The position numbers and the translations under genes are program-made. Below the pieces are notes generated by a model, which was not told where the DNA came from, ran no database searches, and saw nothing but the letters and a program-made list of their open reading frames with translations. Below, one piece after another: positions 62,147 to 64,000 of a stretch of DNA of 64,000 nucleotides. Position 1 is the first letter of the stretch. Each line of letters begins with the position of its first letter. Location: the NCBI GenBank assembly GCA_036784855.1, contig JAZDSV010000010.1, forward strand, positions 186,001 to 250,000. Reading direction: 5' to 3'. The stretch comes from Aphelidium insulamus (lineage: Eukaryota > Aphelidiomycota > Aphelidea > Aphelidiaceae).

Positions 62147-62382
62147 AGCGAGAACTGTGAGAGAAGAGCGCGGAGTTTCAAGTTGAAAGCGCCGCTCCGA
62201 GTCATTCAAGGGGCCAACGCCACAATATAGCAAATACGGCTGCGATTGGCTGGCTGGTTCACACGGTTGCACACGCGCTCTGCATCTTCGCGTGTTGCTC
62301 GCTGTACAAGCATATTTGCATAGTCTCGCTCTCTCTCTCTCTCTCTCTCTTCATACATATACAAATATATATATCTGGTGCA
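62089..62382. promoter_or_regulatory. Divergent promoter region with TA and CT repeats
   Basis: 294 bp between two head-to-head genes. It holds a (TA)n tract (about 62114-62143) and a (CT)n tract (about 62327-62350); the CT tract lies about 35 bp upstream of the plus-strand start codon, a usual place for a pyrimidine-rich core promoter. No mapped site is claimed. Confidence 0.4.
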
Positions 62383-63432
62383 ATGCTGAGTCACGTGTGC
62401 ATAAGCGCCGCGGACGGCTTCGAGGAGGTGGTGCCGAGTGAGCTGGCGGTGGACTCGCGCACGGCAAACAGTGCCACAATGACAGTGGCGGACACCGCGT
62501 CCAAAGAGACGTGCACGGAGCCGTCCAGTATGTCTGCAGCGGCAGCATCATCTGCCACTCAGACCGATTTCGCGGCATCTGTTGCCGTGCATGATGTCGG
62601 CTGCCAGTTCTCGGTGCCTGACGAGCACGATGACAATGCCGATGACAATGCCGATGACACTGACAATCTCGTGTACGAACCATGCGAGAATGCCGCTATT
62701 GGATGCCCGGTGCATGTTCTCCGTGGACAGGTAAGCACCCACGTGCAAATACATATATCTGGCTGACATCGTACATAGACACACAGGTGCTTGTACGTGC
62801 AGCGCCCCATCATCAATGCCACAGCGTCGTGCCAGTGCCGCGGCGATGCAGAAATACGCAGGGAGCTCGACACCATGCTCAAGCTTGTGGAGGAGCAGGG
62901 GCGCACACTGGCTAGCATAACAAATATGCTGGCCGAGATGAAGGCGGGCAGTGCTAGCTCATCACAGGCAGCTATCCCGGCACTGGCATCCACTTCCATC
63001 ACCGCAAACAGTGCCAGCAGCACCACGCGACCGGTCCCATCTGCGCCACCGTCCGCTTCACTGCGCTGGGGATGCGCGCCCGATGTTAGCAACTACATCA
63101 CGCTGCATGTGCGGTGCGGCGGCGGTCGGCGTCACACGCTGCGCAACATTGCCACCGACAGCACCATTGACCAGTTGAAGCGCATCATTGCCGCCACCAT
63201 GCTCATGCCAAGCGTCGGCGCATCTGGAACATCTGGCACGTCTGCGGCGCCGCCCCCCGCGTTTGATCTGTTTGCCGTCAGCGGCGGACGCTACGTCAAG
63301 CTAGACCCCTTCAAGGACGTGGCGCACTATCAGCCGGCCGACATTTGGGACGGCTCCGAGATGGCGCTGCTGTTTCGGCCGCGTGGCACTCCTTGCGCCC
63401 GCTTCCTCCTTGCGCAGGGTTCTCTGTGCTAG
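62383..63432 (+). CDS. Protein with possible TRAF-type finger and C-terminal globular domain
   Basis: Exons 62383-62730 and 62803-63432, 325 residues. The GT-AG intron acceptor is the second AG (62802), which alone keeps the frame. N-terminal 95 residues are acidic and disordered (DDNADDNADDTDN). A Cys-rich stretch, YEPCENAAIGCPVHVLRGQ then SCQCRGD, looks like the start of a TRAF-type zinc finger, though the full Cys/His set is not complete. A coiled coil (ELDTMLKLVEEQGRTLASITNMLAEM) follows, then a Ser/Ala linker and a folded C-terminal part (YITLHVRCGGGRRHTLRNIA, AFDLFAVSGGRYVKLDPF) with a beta-strand pattern that could be ubiquitin-like. I do not recognise the family. Confidence 0.6.
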
Positions 63433-63643
63433 TCGGTGTCCTCTCTCACTAGAACCACTCGTACGCCCGCAGATAAGCAAGCCATACATTACACCGCCAC
63501 ACATAACGACACACAATAGAGCACATCCACTCACACTATATTGCGGCTGACACACACGCTAGCAGTCCCACTTGACCGCCCAGGTACAGAGAGCTGCCGA
63601 ATTGCATCAGATATTTAAATGCCACTACATACAACGGTCACAC

Positions 63644-64000
63644 TCACTCCAGATAGCCTGCCGCCGAAACTTGCACATGGCGCACCAGCAACACCAGTGC
63701 AAAGAATAAGTTGTTCCGGCCCTTGTGTGTCATTAACACGATGATATAGCGCTTACCAATGCAACTCACTTCAAACACGTGCCACAGTTCGTTGTCAACA
63801 CGTAGAGACAGTTTCAGCGGATAGCGCATGTCCACTTGCAGACATACTCGTCCTGCATCATGTCTAAGTATACATATGGACATACAATCATGCACTTGTA
63901 ACTCACTGCTGGCGCCATCAGTCTGGTCATCATCGTCATCGCTGACACAGCGCACAAATGTCGCGGTGAATGGCTTCTCCGCACCGCCATACACGCCCAG
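63644..64000 (-). CDS. Unidentified gene, 5' end outside the window
   Basis: The minus-strand frame is open from base 64000 (LGVYGGAEKPFTATFVRCVSD...) so the gene probably starts beyond the window. An acidic run (DDDDD) is followed by RVCLQVDMRYPLKLSLRVDNELWHVFE. GTGAGT strings at 63903 and at about 63768 suggest two introns, but the first (63861-63903, 43 nt) is out of phase with the open reading frame, so the exon structure is unsettled. Function unknown. Confidence 0.4.
   Translation of the reverse strand: MGVYGGAEKPFTATFVRCVSDDDDDQTDGASSELQVHDCMSICILRHDAGRVCLQVDMRYPLKLSLRVDNELWHVFEVSCIGKRYIIVLMTHKGRNNLFFALVLLVRHVQVSAAGYLE

Overview
This 64 kb window is nuclear DNA of an intron-rich, gene-dense eukaryote. 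Most likely it is an early-diverging member of the fungal lineage (chytrid-, blastoclad-, rozellid- or aphelid-like). The evidence is a homoaconitase of the fungal alpha-aminoadipate lysine pathway, a member of the fungal 'sequence orphan' family typified by S. pombe SPBC365.16, a fungal-type alpha/beta hydrolase, and two genes that suggest a flagellum or basal body (a TALPID3-like and an inversin-like protein). Placement below 'opisthokont, probably Holomycota' is inference. Introns are short (about 35-70 nt, a few larger ones filled with microsatellites). I could model about 80 introns, and an unusually high share (7 good cases, 1-3 more possible) use GC-AG splice sites, nearly always GCAAGT.

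Layout. 1-5.5 kb: 3' end of homoaconitase, COX6A, an unrecognised C-tail-anchored protein. 5.5-9.5 kb: ARMC8/GID5 and the SPBC365.16-like gene in tandem. 9.5-10.4 kb: SAR1. 11.1-17.9 kb: DNA topoisomerase II (16 exons, one apparent frameshift) followed 42 nt later by an SLC35F-type transporter. 18-19.7 kb: DOT1 histone methyltransferase. 20.3-21.7 kb: an intronless gene with signal peptide and ankyrin-type repeats. 22-28.4 kb: NSE3 (SMC5/6 complex) and INO80. 29-35.8 kb: a KH/SAM (Bicaudal-C-like) RNA-binding protein convergent with MED25. 36-39 kb: a relic zone with a decayed papain-fold-like gene, a 17-bp hairpin and a decayed MULE/FAR1-type transposase fragment. 39-46.7 kb: HROB-like OB-fold protein, a broken ankyrin fragment, the ERAD lectin OS-9 and an inversin-like ankyrin/IQ protein. 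46.7-50 kb: an intronless secreted protein of unknown type and a membrane-bound alpha/beta hydrolase. 50.9-52.9 kb: a CAMK-like kinase with frameshifts. 53.6-55.6 kb: serine palmitoyltransferase LCB2. 55.7-59.4 kb: TALPID3-like. 59.6-64 kb: a broken ankyrin gene, an intact secreted ankyrin gene, a four-helix membrane protein, a two-exon gene with a possible TRAF-type Zn finger, and a partial gene running off the end.

The conserved genes are housekeeping (chromatin: TOP2, DOT1, INO80, NSE3, HROB; transcription: MED25; secretory pathway: SAR1, OS-9, LCB2; mitochondria: COX6A, homoaconitase). Against them stand intronless, signal-peptide-bearing genes with ankyrin-like or unknown bodies, plus decaying relatives. 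These form the accessory layer and are the best candidates for something new (possible effectors or surface proteins). Several otherwise conserved genes carry single-base frameshifts, which may be assembly errors. All exon models are mine, from splice motifs, reading frame and remembered family conservation. No database search was possible.
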